This document shows positions 29,519-39,752 of a stretch of DNA of 64,000 nucleotides, piece after piece; the first letter of the stretch is position 1; every line of letters starts with the position of its first letter. This DNA comes from Bacteroidota bacterium (GTDB lineage: Bacteria; Bacteroidota; Bacteroidia; JABDFU01), in contig JABDFG010000006.1 in the NCBI GenBank assembly GCA_013286655.1, positions 1 through 64,000 on the forward strand. Reading direction: 5' to 3'. Below the pieces are notes generated by a model. The model worked only from the letters and a program-made list of their open reading frames with translations, ran no database searches and was not told where the DNA came from. The position numbers were made by a program, and so were the translations under genes.

Positions 29519-32500
29519 ATGCTGCGAAAACTACTACTTTTCATTTCGTTTGTTTTAGTGGGAACCTCCCTCTTAAAAGCCCAGACCGGCTCAATCAAAA
29601 TTAAATTGGTTGACAAAAAAACCCATGATGCCATGCCATTTTCCAGTGTCGTAGTGGAACAAAATGGGGTAAACATAGTATCCAACCAAACCAATTTTGA
29701 TGGAGAAGTAATATTTACCGCCCTTCCCCCTGGAAAATATGATGTGAAAGCCAGTTTTGTCGGTTACCAGACCATTGAAAAAACAGGAGCAATAGTATCG
29801 GTAGACCAGACTAAGTACCTGCAGATTGACATGGAAGACTTGGGAGGGGTTGTCATGAAAGAAGTTAAAATCGAAGCCACTGCTGTTGAACTGGTAGACA
29901 AAAACATCTCTGATTCCAAGACAGTCACCCGGGAAGACTATCAGAACATGGCAGCAAAAGACGTAGACGGAGTGGTCGCTACTGGTGCAGGTATTTTTCA
30001 GGCCGATCGGGGTCAGGCCCTGAATGCGCGGGGGGCCAGGAGCGAAGGAACAACTTATTATGTGGACGGTGTTCAGGTGCCGGCGGGAAGCGCTTTAGGA
30101 ATAGCTCAAAATGGGATTGAACAAATCACAACCATATCAGGAGGTATCCCTGCTCAGTACGGAAACGCTTTAGGAGCCGTCATCGCGATCACAACCCGGG
30201 GAGTTCAGCCTAATTTCTTCGCTACTGTTCAGGGGGAAAGTTCAGAATACCTGGATGCTTTCGGTCATAACCTGGGAGGATTCAGCCTTGGCGCCCCGAT
30301 CTATTCCAAAAGAGATACCGCAGGACATAAAAAAGCCGTTGTCGGTTTTATTCTATCGGGTGAATTGGCCCATGACAAAGATCCGAATCCCTCTGCAATC
30401 GGAACCTATGCCGTTAATCCCAGCACGCTCAGTTACCTTCAGCAGAACCCTTTACGTCTTTCAGCAAATGGAGCTACCGATGTGCGAAGCTCGGAATTTG
30501 TAACCATGAACGATCTGGAAAAATTACAATACCGTCAGGATGTAGCAGCTACCGGTATTAACCTGAATGGAAAACTGAAATTCGCGATCAATGACAATAC
30601 CGATCTTACGGTGGGAGGAAGGTATTCCTATGGAAATTCACAAGGTTCCGTATACAATTTTGCCTTATTCAATCCTTCTGAAAACCCCCAGGTCTTAAGC
30701 AATACGATTAATGTGAATGCCCGTTTGGTGGAACGTTTCAATACAAAAACAGAAACGGAAAAAGAAAAATCAAACGCTTTGATCACCAATGCGGTATATA
30801 CCTTACAAGGGGAGTTCACCAGAGATCATCAAACGGTGCAGGATGAAAACTATAAAAACAATTTATTCGACTATGGCTATGTCGGCAACTTCAATGTTAT
30901 TCGCGGTAAGCAGGATTACTGGGTAGATGGCCCCAATGGAACCGGTGGGTATGCCTCTAATTATATTTATGACAACAACAAACACGCATATGTTCAGCAA
31001 GGTCTTCCGGGAGATTCTTTAGTACTATTTACACCTGGAACAGTCAATCCCAATGCAGCCAATTATACCAGTGATTATTACAGTTTACGGGGAAGTCCGG
31101 TACACAATTACCAGGAAATTCAACAGGGTCTGGGTTTATTGAACGGAGATGCTCCGGGAAATATCTATTCTTTATGGTACAATACAGGTAGTGTATACAA
31201 TGGTTATTCCCAGACCACTAATGATCAATTCCGGGTGTATACGAATTTTTCGGCCAGTATTAAAAATCACAACATACAGGTGGGGTTTGATTATACACAA
31301 AGTATTCAAAGTCAATATTCGCTGAGTCCGGAAGGACTATGGACATTGATGCGCTCGCTGACAAACTTCCATTTGCAACAATTGGACACGGCAAATCCGA
31401 TCAAGGGAACTCTGGGTGCATATAATACTATCTCGTATAATCCCAAATACAATGCAGCTACTCAGACACAATTTGACAAGAGTTTACGGGCGAAATTGGG
31501 TCTCCCGGTTGATGGCACAACCATCATCAATACGGATGGTCTGAGTCCTAGTATGTATTCACTGGGTATGTTCAGCCCAGACAACCTTTTAAACGGTGGA
31601 AATTCCCTGGTAAGCTATTCGGGGTACGATTATATGGGGAATAAATTAACAGGAGGCAGTCCAAGTTTCAACAGTTATTTTACAGCCAAAGATGCGAATG
31701 GGAACTTCACACGTCAGGTAGGCGCTTTCGAACCGATTTATATTTCCGGATATGTTCAGGATCAGTTCGATATCTCTGATTTGAAAGTCCGCTTGGGTTT
31801 ACGACTGGAAGAATACAATGCCAACCAGGAAGTATTAAAAGATCCATTCTCACTATATGCCATTAAATCGGTAGGAGAAGCAACAAACCTGGGTACTGCT
31901 CCCTCCAATATTCCTAACAATTATGTAGTATATGTGGACAATCCCAATAACCCTACAAAGATTGTGGGTTACCGTAATCCGAATTCTTCCATTGCCTCTC
32001 CGCAATGGTTTACTCCGGGTGGGGTTCAGGTAAACAATCCGGCAGTATTGGCAAATAATGCCGGTATCAGTCAGGTATATCCTTACCTGGTTAATCCTAA
32101 TTCCACCACCATTACTACAGATGCGTTCAAGACCTATATTCCGGCAATCAACCTGATGCCACGTATCGCTTTTGCCTTTCCGATTTCTGATCTGGCTCAG
32201 TTCAATGCGAATTACGATATCATCACCCAACGTCCTTCTGATGGAACAAACTACGCGAACCCTAGCCAATATTTATTCTGGTCCTACCAGGCGCAAAATC
32301 CGTTTTTGGCAAATCCGGGCCTTCAGCCCCAGCAAACAACGAATTACGAACTCGGATACAAGCAATACCTGAGTGATCGCAAAAACTCAGCACTGACCAT
32401 ATCTGGATTTTACCGGGAATTTAGAAACATGGAACAAGTAATCGGAGTTTATCAAGCTTACCCTTCTCCATACACGACCTATGGAAGCATCGATTTTGCG

Positions 32501-33277
32501 ACCGTTAAAGGGATGTCCCTGGCATATGAAATGCGCCGTTTCCACAATATCCAGTTAAGTGCAAACTACACCTTGCAATTTGCCAATGGAACAGGTTCGG
32601 GACCAGCGGATGGAATTAATTTAGTAACTGCCCAGTTGCCTAACCTCCGGACGTTGATTCCCTTAAGCTATGATCAACGTCACGTGTTTCACATGGTACT
32701 GGATTACCGCTATGGAAACAAGACGGAATACGATGGTCCGGTATGGATTCGTCACAAAGGAAAAGAAGGTGAAAAGGTGATAAGATTATTTGAGAATATG
32801 GGCATTAACTTAACCACTATTGCCGGTTCCGGAACTCCGTATAGCCGTCAGGCCAATGTTACTGAGGGAAATGGCAACAATTCGAGTGTGGTTATTGGCG
32901 TAGCACAACGTTCTGTATTGGAGGGTAGTCCGGATGGATCGAATCTCCCCTGGACCTACCGGCTTGACCTGAAAGTGGATAAAAACCTGATCGTAACCTG
33001 GAGGCAGGAAACAGAGGGCAAAGCTGCAAAAAAAGGAAGGCTTAATATTTACATAAGGTGTTTAAATCTTTTAAATACCCAGAATATCCTGTCTGTTTAT
33101 CACTACACCGGAAACCCGGGAGATGACGGTTATCTTTCGTCCACTGTAGGTCAGCAATACGTGGCTGCTCAAAACAGCCCCACTTCTTTCAGCAACCTGT
33201 ATTCGATTAAAGTGAATAACCCGGCCAATTATAGTCTTCCAAGGGAAATTATACTTGGATTTATGATGGATTTTTAA
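29519..33277 (+). CDS. TonB-dependent outer-membrane receptor with carboxypeptidase-like N-terminal domain
   Basis: 1252 residues. Signal peptide to LLKAQ, a carboxypeptidase-regulatory-like beta domain (about 22-110, with GKYDVKASFVGYQT), a plug domain (about 115-235, with NARGARSEGTTYYVDGVQVP and ITTISGGIPAQYGNALG) and a long 22-strand barrel with many Tyr/Asn-rich loops. No SusD partner follows, so it is not a standard glycan utilisation pair. Instead a giant T9SS protein starts 10 bp downstream and a PorV-like barrel after that, suggesting a surface assembly unit. The substrate cannot be inferred. Confidence 0.93.
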   Translation: MLRKLLLFISFVLVGTSLLKAQTGSIKIKLVDKKTHDAMPFSSVVVEQNGVNIVSNQTNFDGEVIFTALPPGKYDVKASFVGYQTIEKTGAIVSVDQTKYLQIDMEDLGGVVMKEVKIEATAVELVDKNISDSKTVTREDYQNMAAKDVDGVVATGAGIFQADRGQALNARGARSEGTTYYVDGVQVPAGSALGIAQNGIEQITTISGGIPAQYGNALGAVIAITTRGVQPNFFATVQGESSEYLDAFGHNLGGFSLGAPIYSKRDTAGHKKAVVGFILSGELAHDKDPNPSAIGTYAVNPSTLSYLQQNPLRLSANGATDVRSSEFVTMNDLEKLQYRQDVAATGINLNGKLKFAINDNTDLTVGGRYSYGNSQGSVYNFALFNPSENPQVLSNTINVNARLVERFNTKTETEKEKSNALITNAVYTLQGEFTRDHQTVQDENYKNNLFDYGYVGNFNVIRGKQDYWVDGPNGTGGYASNYIYDNNKHAYVQQGLPGDSLVLFTPGTVNPNAANYTSDYYSLRGSPVHNYQEIQQGLGLLNGDAPGNIYSLWYNTGSVYNGYSQTTNDQFRVYTNFSASIKNHNIQVGFDYTQSIQSQYSLSPEGLWTLMRSLTNFHLQQLDTANPIKGTLGAYNTISYNPKYNAATQTQFDKSLRAKLGLPVDGTTIINTDGLSPSMYSLGMFSPDNLLNGGNSLVSYSGYDYMGNKLTGGSPSFNSYFTAKDANGNFTRQVGAFEPIYISGYVQDQFDISDLKVRLGLRLEEYNANQEVLKDPFSLYAIKSVGEATNLGTAPSNIPNNYVVYVDNPNNPTKIVGYRNPNSSIASPQWFTPGGVQVNNPAVLANNAGISQVYPYLVNPNSTTITTDAFKTYIPAINLMPRIAFAFPISDLAQFNANYDIITQRPSDGTNYANPSQYLFWSYQAQNPFLANPGLQPQQTTNYELGYKQYLSDRKNSALTISGFYREFRNMEQVIGVYQAYPSPYTTYGSIDFATVKGMSLAYEMRRFHNIQLSANYTLQFANGTGSGPADGINLVTAQLPNLRTLIPLSYDQRHVFHMVLDYRYGNKTEYDGPVWIRHKGKEGEKVIRLFENMGINLTTIAGSGTPYSRQANVTEGNGNNSSVVIGVAQRSVLEGSPDGSNLPWTYRLDLKVDKNLIVTWRQETEGKAAKKGRLNIYIRCLNLLNTQNILSVYHYTGNPGDDGYLSSTVGQQYVAAQNSPTSFSNLYSIKVNNPANYSLPREIILGFMMDF

Positions 33278-33287
33278 AACATTGAAT

Positions 33288-36200
33288 ATGAAAAACAAAA
33301 AAACTATTCTGTTCCTGTTAGTGATACTAACCTCAACAGTCATCCGTATTTTCGCCCGTGAAAACAATATTGGCAGTTCCGGGATGAGGCAAAAGGAAGT
33401 CGAAAATGTGATGTCCGGTTGTGTAGCTGGCACATCCAGGGACGTACTTGATTTGAACAATGTTCGTACGACCATCCTCACCAGCGGCGATATGTGGTGG
33501 GACCTGGTATCCGCAAAATACGAAGTACCCAAAGGAGGAGGAGCCAGTTCTATATTTGCCGGATCTCTTTGGATAGGCGGGATAGATGGGGGAGGACAAT
33601 TGAAAGTATCAGCCATGACCTACCGTCAAAGCGGTGTCGATTTTTGGCCTGGCCCCTTGGATACAACCAATACTAGCATCTCCTCATCGGAATGTTCTGC
33701 CTACGATAAACATTATGTAATCACCCTTGCTGAAGTGCAAAACTATGTGAATGGAACCGGTACGCTTACACCAGCAATTCAAAACTGGCCTGGAAATGGT
33801 CATACAGCCCTTGGCGAGGCAAGCCACCTGGCTCCCTTTTTTGATAGAAATGGAGATGGTTTCTATGATCCGCAGCCAAATGCTGGTGGAGGCGACTATC
33901 CTTTATTTAGTCTGAATCCAGCTCATCCGCTCAGTTGTAATACACCACAATTATTCGGAGATAAAACCATGTGGGGGGTCTTTAACGACGAAGGAAACAT
34001 TCATACGGAAAGTAAAGGAGCTGCTATAGGCCTGGAAATCCGTTACCAGGCATTTGCCTATACGACAAATGATGCAATCAACAATGCTACTTTTTATGAT
34101 TATCAGATCATTAACCGTTCAACAGAATCCCTGTATAAAACCTATTTTGGCGTCTGGGTGGATTTTGACCTGGGTTATTACCAGGATGATTATACAGGAT
34201 GTGATGTAGCCAATGGTTTGGGTTATGGCTACAATGGTCTGGCGGTGGATGGAACAGGCGCTGTCGGACAATATGGGGCGAATCCTCCCTGTGTCGGAGT
34301 GGACTTTTTTCGTGGTCCCCACGTAAGCACAGGTCCTGGCGCAACTCCAAACGATGGAATTGACCAGAATGGTATCAGCTTTGTCGATCCTGCCACGGGC
34401 CGCATCGGCATGGCCAAATTTGTATATTATAACAACGATTTTACCCCACAGGGGAATCCTACCAAAGCACAGGATTATTATAATTACCTGACAGGTTTCT
34501 GGATTGACGGTACTCCCTTTACCTATGGGGGAAACGCTTACAAGGGCTCAGGGCCCCAATGTGATTTTATGTTCCCCGGAACTTCTGATCCAACGGGATT
34601 GGGTACCGGATTGAATGGTCAACCACAGCCTCAGCCGGCCTGGAGCGAAGTAACAGCTCACGATGCACCGGGTGACAGACGTTTTATGGAATCGGCCGGT
34701 CCTTTCACCTTACAGGTGGGAGCCGTGAACAGTGTCACAACAGGTGTTGTCTGGGGAAGAGCGACTCAGGGGGGGAACCTGGCTTCCATTCCGGTCATGC
34801 AGGATGCCGATGTATTGGCTCAGGCTTTATTTAACAATTGTTTCGCAATCGCCAATGGACCCGATGCTCCGGACATGACCATACAGGAACTGAACGATGA
34901 ATTGATTATCTACCTGACCAATAAAACATCTTCCAACAATTACAAGGAAACATACAAGGAAAAAGATGCCTATATCTCTCATAATCATACAGACAGTTTA
35001 TACAAATTTGAAGGCTATCAGGTCTTTCAAATCTCTGACTCTTCTGTTTCTGCTGCAGACGTCTATAACCCAAGTAAAGCCCGCTTAGTCTTTCAATGCG
35101 ATATAAAAAACAACCAGGTGACGAAAATCATCAATTATTACAAGGATCAGGTTTTAGGCTGGGTACCCCAATTGATGGTTTCGGGAACAGACTCCGGAAT
35201 AACCCATTCCTTTGTGGTAAAAACGGATGCTTTTTCAACCGGATCCCCCAACCTGGTCAATCAAAAGCAGTATTACTTTTTAGCCATTGCTTATGGCTAT
35301 AACCCGGGAGAAGCCTATCCGGATCCTAATTCGAACGTAGGTGCTGTTTTCACAGATGGATATACAGGTGTGAAAGACGGTTACAATTTACCTTACATCG
35401 CAAGCAGAAGAAACGTACATTATGCGGTAGGTATGCCTCATATCCCTTCTCCGGAATATGGAGGAACGATGTTAAACTCAGGTTATGGAAACGGCGTTCA
35501 GTTAACCCGTCTGGAAGGACAGGGGAACGGTGGAAGGATATTGCAGCTGACTGGCAAAAGCGATACACTTATTCAGAATTCAGGAGTATATAGTAAAACA
35601 AATCCAAATGGTGCAAGAGTTGCAAACATTACCTATGACCGTGGAGTGGGCCCGATTAATATCATGGTCATTGATCCATTAAGCGTACCTCCCGGAAATT
35701 TCCAGATTTCTATCAGCGATTCCTCTGCAAAAGCAAGATGGGTACTCACAAATATGACTACCGGAGTTAAGATAAAATCAGACACTACCCTGCAGGTTGG
35801 TAATCAACAGATCATTCCGGAACTCGGACTCTCAATCACAGCATCTTATACAACGGATATTGCCGCGATCAATTCGGGGATTGAAACAGCTCCAAATGGT
35901 ATACTTGCTTCCAGTATGACATTTGGAGATCCTACCAAGCAATGGTTGTCTGGCTTACCCGATATGGATACGCATGATGCTCCTGCAGCCTACGAGGACT
36001 GGATCCGTTCAGGTGTGTTCATTGCTCCGGCAGGTAGTCCAGCTGAAAATCCATTTGGCGATTATGTAGGTTATGATAATAGCCAGTATTTTCAAAAAGT
36101 GCTTGGGGGTACCTGGGCTCCTTATGAAATGTGTGCATATACAGATGAAAATAAAATCAGTATTGCTGGTCCGGCATTTTACGCAGGAGCTATCAGCTCT

Positions 36201-37385
36201 AAAGGAGCTCCGCTTACTCCTCCGCTTACAATTCCTTCCTCAACTATGGGAAGAACTCTGGCCAGTGTAGATGTAGTATTTACGTCAAATCCAGGACCCA
36301 ATAATATGTATTGGACCCGTTGCCCGGTGCTTGAAATGCAGGAAAGTCCTTTATTAGCTCAGGGCGGAGCTTCTAAATTAAGTTTGAGAAGGGCGGCTTC
36401 CGTTGATAGATTTGGACACAGCGGTACGGGCTCTTCCACAGATCCGAATAGCCCTAATTACATAGAAAGTACAGGTATGGGTTGGTTCCCGGGTTATGCT
36501 ATTAATATAGAAACAGGAGAGCGTCTGAACATGGCCTTCGGAGAAGATTCCGGTTTGCCAACTGAGAATGGGCGCGATATGGTATGGAACCCGACCTCTG
36601 ATGTTTTTGATGCAACCGGTATAAACCCGATTTTTGGAGGGAAACATTATATTTATGTTTTTGCTCATGTGGCCGATCAGACAATCTCATCTTCTGATTT
36701 TCCGGGAGGGATAGGACCTAGGAATATTCCACGCTACGACGGAGGCTTAGCTGCCTGGGAATTATTAACTGCAGCCGTAAGTGCAAATAATGTAACCTAT
36801 CAAAAACTCCTTTTTGCAGATGCCATGTGGGTAAACATTCCTTTGTTGGCACAAGGCCATAAATTGCTGGAAACAACTGCAACAGTTCAGATCAGGGTTC
36901 CACGTATATTTCGTAAAGGCTTTAGTGGTTTTTTTGGAGCCAAATCTTCAACGGATGCTAAAGTTCTTGATACCACTGCTACACCTCAGAACAAGAACTG
37001 GCCTTTGTACAGTTTTACAACGAATGATCTCCAGGTACAAAAAGGTCTTGTTTCCGTTGCAAAAAGTGCCCTCGATCTGATCAACATAGTTCCTAATCCC
37101 TATTATGCATACTCGGGATATGAAGTAAGTCAGGTGGACCACCGGGTCAGGATCACCAATTTGCCCCCGACCAGCACGATTCGCATTTTTACATTGAACG
37201 GAACCCTCATCCGCACCATCAATAAAGCAGATCCCTCTACTTATGCAGATTGGGATCTGAACAACCAGGCGGGAATTCAGATAGCCAGTGGACTGTATCT
37301 TATTCATGTAAATGCACCGGGAGTAGGTGAAAAAATACTAAAATGGTTTGGAGTAATCCGACCAGCTGATTTGAATACTTTTTAA
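33288..37385 (+). CDS. Giant secreted protein (1365 aa) with T9SS-like C-terminal domain
   Basis: Starts at the ATG at 33288, 10 bases after the receptor stop (a TTG two codons earlier is unlikely). Signal peptide 1-25, then a mature region with the motif LDLNNVRTTILTSGDMWWDL, repeated Asp/Gly-rich segments (FFDRNGDGFYDP) and beta-rich domains, with no catalytic signature I recognise. The last 90 residues (NIVPNPYYAYSGYE, IRIFTLNGTLIRT, IASGLYLIHV, EKILKWFGV) resemble a T9SS type A domain with an added tail (IRPADLNTF). Gene order receptor-secreted protein-PorV suggests that all three act at the outer surface. Confidence 0.82.
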   Translation: MKNKKTILFLLVILTSTVIRIFARENNIGSSGMRQKEVENVMSGCVAGTSRDVLDLNNVRTTILTSGDMWWDLVSAKYEVPKGGGASSIFAGSLWIGGIDGGGQLKVSAMTYRQSGVDFWPGPLDTTNTSISSSECSAYDKHYVITLAEVQNYVNGTGTLTPAIQNWPGNGHTALGEASHLAPFFDRNGDGFYDPQPNAGGGDYPLFSLNPAHPLSCNTPQLFGDKTMWGVFNDEGNIHTESKGAAIGLEIRYQAFAYTTNDAINNATFYDYQIINRSTESLYKTYFGVWVDFDLGYYQDDYTGCDVANGLGYGYNGLAVDGTGAVGQYGANPPCVGVDFFRGPHVSTGPGATPNDGIDQNGISFVDPATGRIGMAKFVYYNNDFTPQGNPTKAQDYYNYLTGFWIDGTPFTYGGNAYKGSGPQCDFMFPGTSDPTGLGTGLNGQPQPQPAWSEVTAHDAPGDRRFMESAGPFTLQVGAVNSVTTGVVWGRATQGGNLASIPVMQDADVLAQALFNNCFAIANGPDAPDMTIQELNDELIIYLTNKTSSNNYKETYKEKDAYISHNHTDSLYKFEGYQVFQISDSSVSAADVYNPSKARLVFQCDIKNNQVTKIINYYKDQVLGWVPQLMVSGTDSGITHSFVVKTDAFSTGSPNLVNQKQYYFLAIAYGYNPGEAYPDPNSNVGAVFTDGYTGVKDGYNLPYIASRRNVHYAVGMPHIPSPEYGGTMLNSGYGNGVQLTRLEGQGNGGRILQLTGKSDTLIQNSGVYSKTNPNGARVANITYDRGVGPINIMVIDPLSVPPGNFQISISDSSAKARWVLTNMTTGVKIKSDTTLQVGNQQIIPELGLSITASYTTDIAAINSGIETAPNGILASSMTFGDPTKQWLSGLPDMDTHDAPAAYEDWIRSGVFIAPAGSPAENPFGDYVGYDNSQYFQKVLGGTWAPYEMCAYTDENKISIAGPAFYAGAISSKGAPLTPPLTIPSSTMGRTLASVDVVFTSNPGPNNMYWTRCPVLEMQESPLLAQGGASKLSLRRAASVDRFGHSGTGSSTDPNSPNYIESTGMGWFPGYAINIETGERLNMAFGEDSGLPTENGRDMVWNPTSDVFDATGINPIFGGKHYIYVFAHVADQTISSSDFPGGIGPRNIPRYDGGLAAWELLTAAVSANNVTYQKLLFADAMWVNIPLLAQGHKLLETTATVQIRVPRIFRKGFSGFFGAKSSTDAKVLDTTATPQNKNWPLYSFTTNDLQVQKGLVSVAKSALDLINIVPNPYYAYSGYEVSQVDHRVRITNLPPTSTIRIFTLNGTLIRTINKADPSTYADWDLNNQAGIQIASGLYLIHVNAPGVGEKILKWFGVIRPADLNTF

Positions 37386-37437
37386 TATAGAATGTCGTAT
37401 TGTCGTATTGATAAAATGAGAATATAAAACAAGGGCC

Positions 37438-38529
37438 ATGAAAAAAAGTTATAAAAGAACACTCGCAGCCTTCTGTACCTCTTTGACACTGGTGGGTAGC
37501 ATGTTTGCAGGCAATGTGGATCGCTCCGGTGAGGCGGGAGCATCAGAATTGCTGATTAATCCCTGGGCCCGTAGTTCGGGGCAGGCGGGCGCAAATACAG
37601 CAAGTGTAACGGGTCTGGAAGCCACCTATTCAAACGTAGCCGGAATAGCGTTTATACCCAAAACCGAATTGATCTTTTCCTATACGGATTGGCTAGTAGG
37701 TACGGGTATCAGCATCAGCTCTTTTGGTTTTACCCAGCGGGTTGGCGAAACGGGAGCAATTGCCCTAACGGTTATGAGCATGAATTTTGGTAACATTCCG
37801 ATCACAACAGTTGCTCAGCCCGAAGGAGGGATCGGAACTTTTTCTCCTTCTTTTGTTAACGTGGGCCTTTCTTATGCCAAAGGTTTTTCAGATAATATAT
37901 ACGGGGGAGTGACCACCCGGATTATTTCGGAAGCCATCTCCAATGTTCAAGCCCTGGACGTCGCGATTGATGCGGGAGTTCAGTATGTCACCGGTAAACA
38001 TAAACAAGTTCATTTTGGGGTTTCTCTGAAAAACGTAGGTCCTACGATGGCATTCACAGGAGATGGACTTTCTTTCACAACTCCATTGCCACAAAACAAT
38101 CCGTCTGGAACACAAACCTATACTGTTGAAAACCGTTCCTCGGGTGCAGAATTACCTTCCTTGCTGAACATTGGTGGAGCATACGACTTTTATTTTTCCA
38201 AAGATTCCACCGTATTAAAAAACAACCGCATCACGGTAGCTTTTAACTTTACCTCCAACTCCTACAGCAAAGATGATTTTCTGCTGGGAGTAGAATATAG
38301 TTTCCGGTCATTCCTGATGCTCAGGCTAGGATATATGTTCGAACAAGGCATCTGGAATGGGGCTGATGGAATATCAACCGATCGGACAAGCGTATTCACC
38401 GGCCCTACAGCCGGAGTGACCTTTGAAGTACCATTCAAAAATAAATCCACTTTTGGTTTTGATTATTCCTACCGTCAGACCGATCCTTTCTCGGGCGTAC
38501 ATAGCTTTGGAGTAAGAATAAATTTGTAA
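37438..38529 (+). CDS. PorV/PorQ family outer-membrane protein
   Basis: 363 residues: signal peptide ending near SMFAG, then a FadL-like barrel with the family pattern ELLINPWARSSGQAGANTAS, GLEATYSNVAGIAF and a C-terminal GVHSFGVRINL. PorV shuttles T9SS cargo and PorQ is part of the surface attachment complex; this looks like an extra, cargo-specific copy because it follows a T9SS substrate gene by 52 bp. No porU, porN or other core T9SS gene is in the window. Confidence 0.83.
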   Translation: MKKSYKRTLAAFCTSLTLVGSMFAGNVDRSGEAGASELLINPWARSSGQAGANTASVTGLEATYSNVAGIAFIPKTELIFSYTDWLVGTGISISSFGFTQRVGETGAIALTVMSMNFGNIPITTVAQPEGGIGTFSPSFVNVGLSYAKGFSDNIYGGVTTRIISEAISNVQALDVAIDAGVQYVTGKHKQVHFGVSLKNVGPTMAFTGDGLSFTTPLPQNNPSGTQTYTVENRSSGAELPSLLNIGGAYDFYFSKDSTVLKNNRITVAFNFTSNSYSKDDFLLGVEYSFRSFLMLRLGYMFEQGIWNGADGISTDRTSVFTGPTAGVTFEVPFKNKSTFGFDYSYRQTDPFSGVHSFGVRINL

Positions 38530-38653
38530 ATTAGTACTTGGTACAAGGCATTTCTCGTGAGTCCTGAGTCCGGAGATTATGGAAATCCATAATACGAAAA
38601 CTTCAAACTGACGGCTAAAGCTTTGTGCGTTGTATTATAAACCAGATAAAAAA

Positions 38654-39127
38654 ATGTCACAGATTTCATATTTCACCGAAGAAGGCTTGAAAAAGCTGAA
38701 AGACGAACTTCATCACCTGGAAGCAGTAGAACGCCCCTCCATCTCCCGGCAAATTGCAGAAGCCAGGGACAAGGGAGATCTCTCCGAAAATGCAGAATAC
38801 GATGCAGCCAAAGAAGCACAAGGTTTGCTGGAATTGAAAATATCCAAGATGAAAGAGCTGGTAAGCAATGCCCGCATTCTGGATGAAACCCAGATAGACA
38901 ACTCCAAAGTATTCATTCGTTCAAAGGTCAAAATAAAGAACCTGAAAAACGATGCCACTATGCAGTACATACTGGTAGCTGAAAGCGAAGCCAACCTGAA
39001 AGAAGGAAAAATATCAGTCGACTCACCCATAGGAAAAGGCCTCTTGGGGAAAAAAGTAGGAGAGAAAGCCGAAATCAAAACTCCCGCCGGAAGCGTGAAA
39101 TTTGAAATAGTGAATATTTCCAGATAG
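38654..39127 (+). CDS. greA: Transcription elongation factor GreA
   Basis: 157 residues from the ATG at 38654, giving the normal length; a TTG at 38630 adds eight residues without similarity. GreA rescues backtracked RNA polymerase by stimulating transcript cleavage. The N-terminal coiled coil carries the acidic tip (DKGDLSENAEYDAAKEAQ), and the C-terminal FKBP-like domain ends KFEIVNISR. Followed, after a repeat tract, by the HIT gene, a pairing I associate with Bacteroidota. Confidence 0.95.
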   Translation: MSQISYFTEEGLKKLKDELHHLEAVERPSISRQIAEARDKGDLSENAEYDAAKEAQGLLELKISKMKELVSNARILDETQIDNSKVFIRSKVKIKNLKNDATMQYILVAESEANLKEGKISVDSPIGKGLLGKKVGEKAEIKTPAGSVKFEIVNISR

Positions 39128-39350
39128 GACTTAGTTAATAGTTATTAGCGAAATGCAAAGCATTCATGAACCCCGATGAAATAAAAATAAAAAAGTGAGT
39201 AATAGCGAATAGCCAATAGGGAAATACTAAGCGAAGCGAAGTATTCATGAACTCCGATAAAACTAAACAGACGAGGTGAGTAATAGCCATCATGCATAAT
39301 AGCATTAAAAACATATAAACCCCTAATCGCTATTGGCTAATCGCTGCCTT
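39128..39350 (+). repeat. Dispersed repeat tract with 66-bp unit, copy B, and a degenerate half copy
   Basis: Occupies the gap between greA and the HIT gene. A diverged unit (about 39149-39217) is followed by AATAGCGAATAGCCAATAG and then the 66-bp unit at 39222-39287, identical to 19069-19134. The tract closes with CCCCTAATCGCTATTGGC. The tandem arrangement indicates local duplication of the unit. Confidence 0.8.
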
Positions 39351-39356
39351 AATTAA

Positions 39357-39752
39357 ATGACCATTTTCACTAAAATAATCAAAGGCGAAATTCCCTCCTA
39401 TAAAATAGCAGAGACAAGAGACTACCTTGCCATTCTGGACATATTTCCATTAGCCAAAGGCCATACACTCGTCATTCCGAAAAAAGAAACAGATGATATC
39501 TTCGATCTCGGCGATCAGGAATTTTCAGGCCTGCAGCTTTTCTCCAAAAAGGTAGCCAAAGCCATTAAAAAAGCGATTCCCTGCAAGAGAATCGGAACGG
39601 CCGTCATTGGACTCGAAGTACCCCATGCACACATTCACCTGGTACCCATCAATACGATGCAGGACCTTAATTTTGAAAAACCCAAACTCAAACTTTCTGA
39701 TGTGGAGATGCAGCAAATAGCAATAGCCATACAAGAGGCCTATCAGGAATGA
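39357..39752 (+). CDS. HIT family nucleotide-binding hydrolase
   Basis: 131 residues with the histidine-triad motif VPHAHIHLVPI and N-terminal TIFTKIIKGEIPSYKI. HIT proteins of the Hint/HinT branch hydrolyse adenosine phosphoramidates or AMP-linked substrates in the cytoplasm. The stop overlaps the start of the redoxin-like gene (ATGA), indicating coupled translation. Confidence 0.93.
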   Translation: MTIFTKIIKGEIPSYKIAETRDYLAILDIFPLAKGHTLVIPKKETDDIFDLGDQEFSGLQLFSKKVAKAIKKAIPCKRIGTAVIGLEVPHAHIHLVPINTMQDLNFEKPKLKLSDVEMQQIAIAIQEAYQE

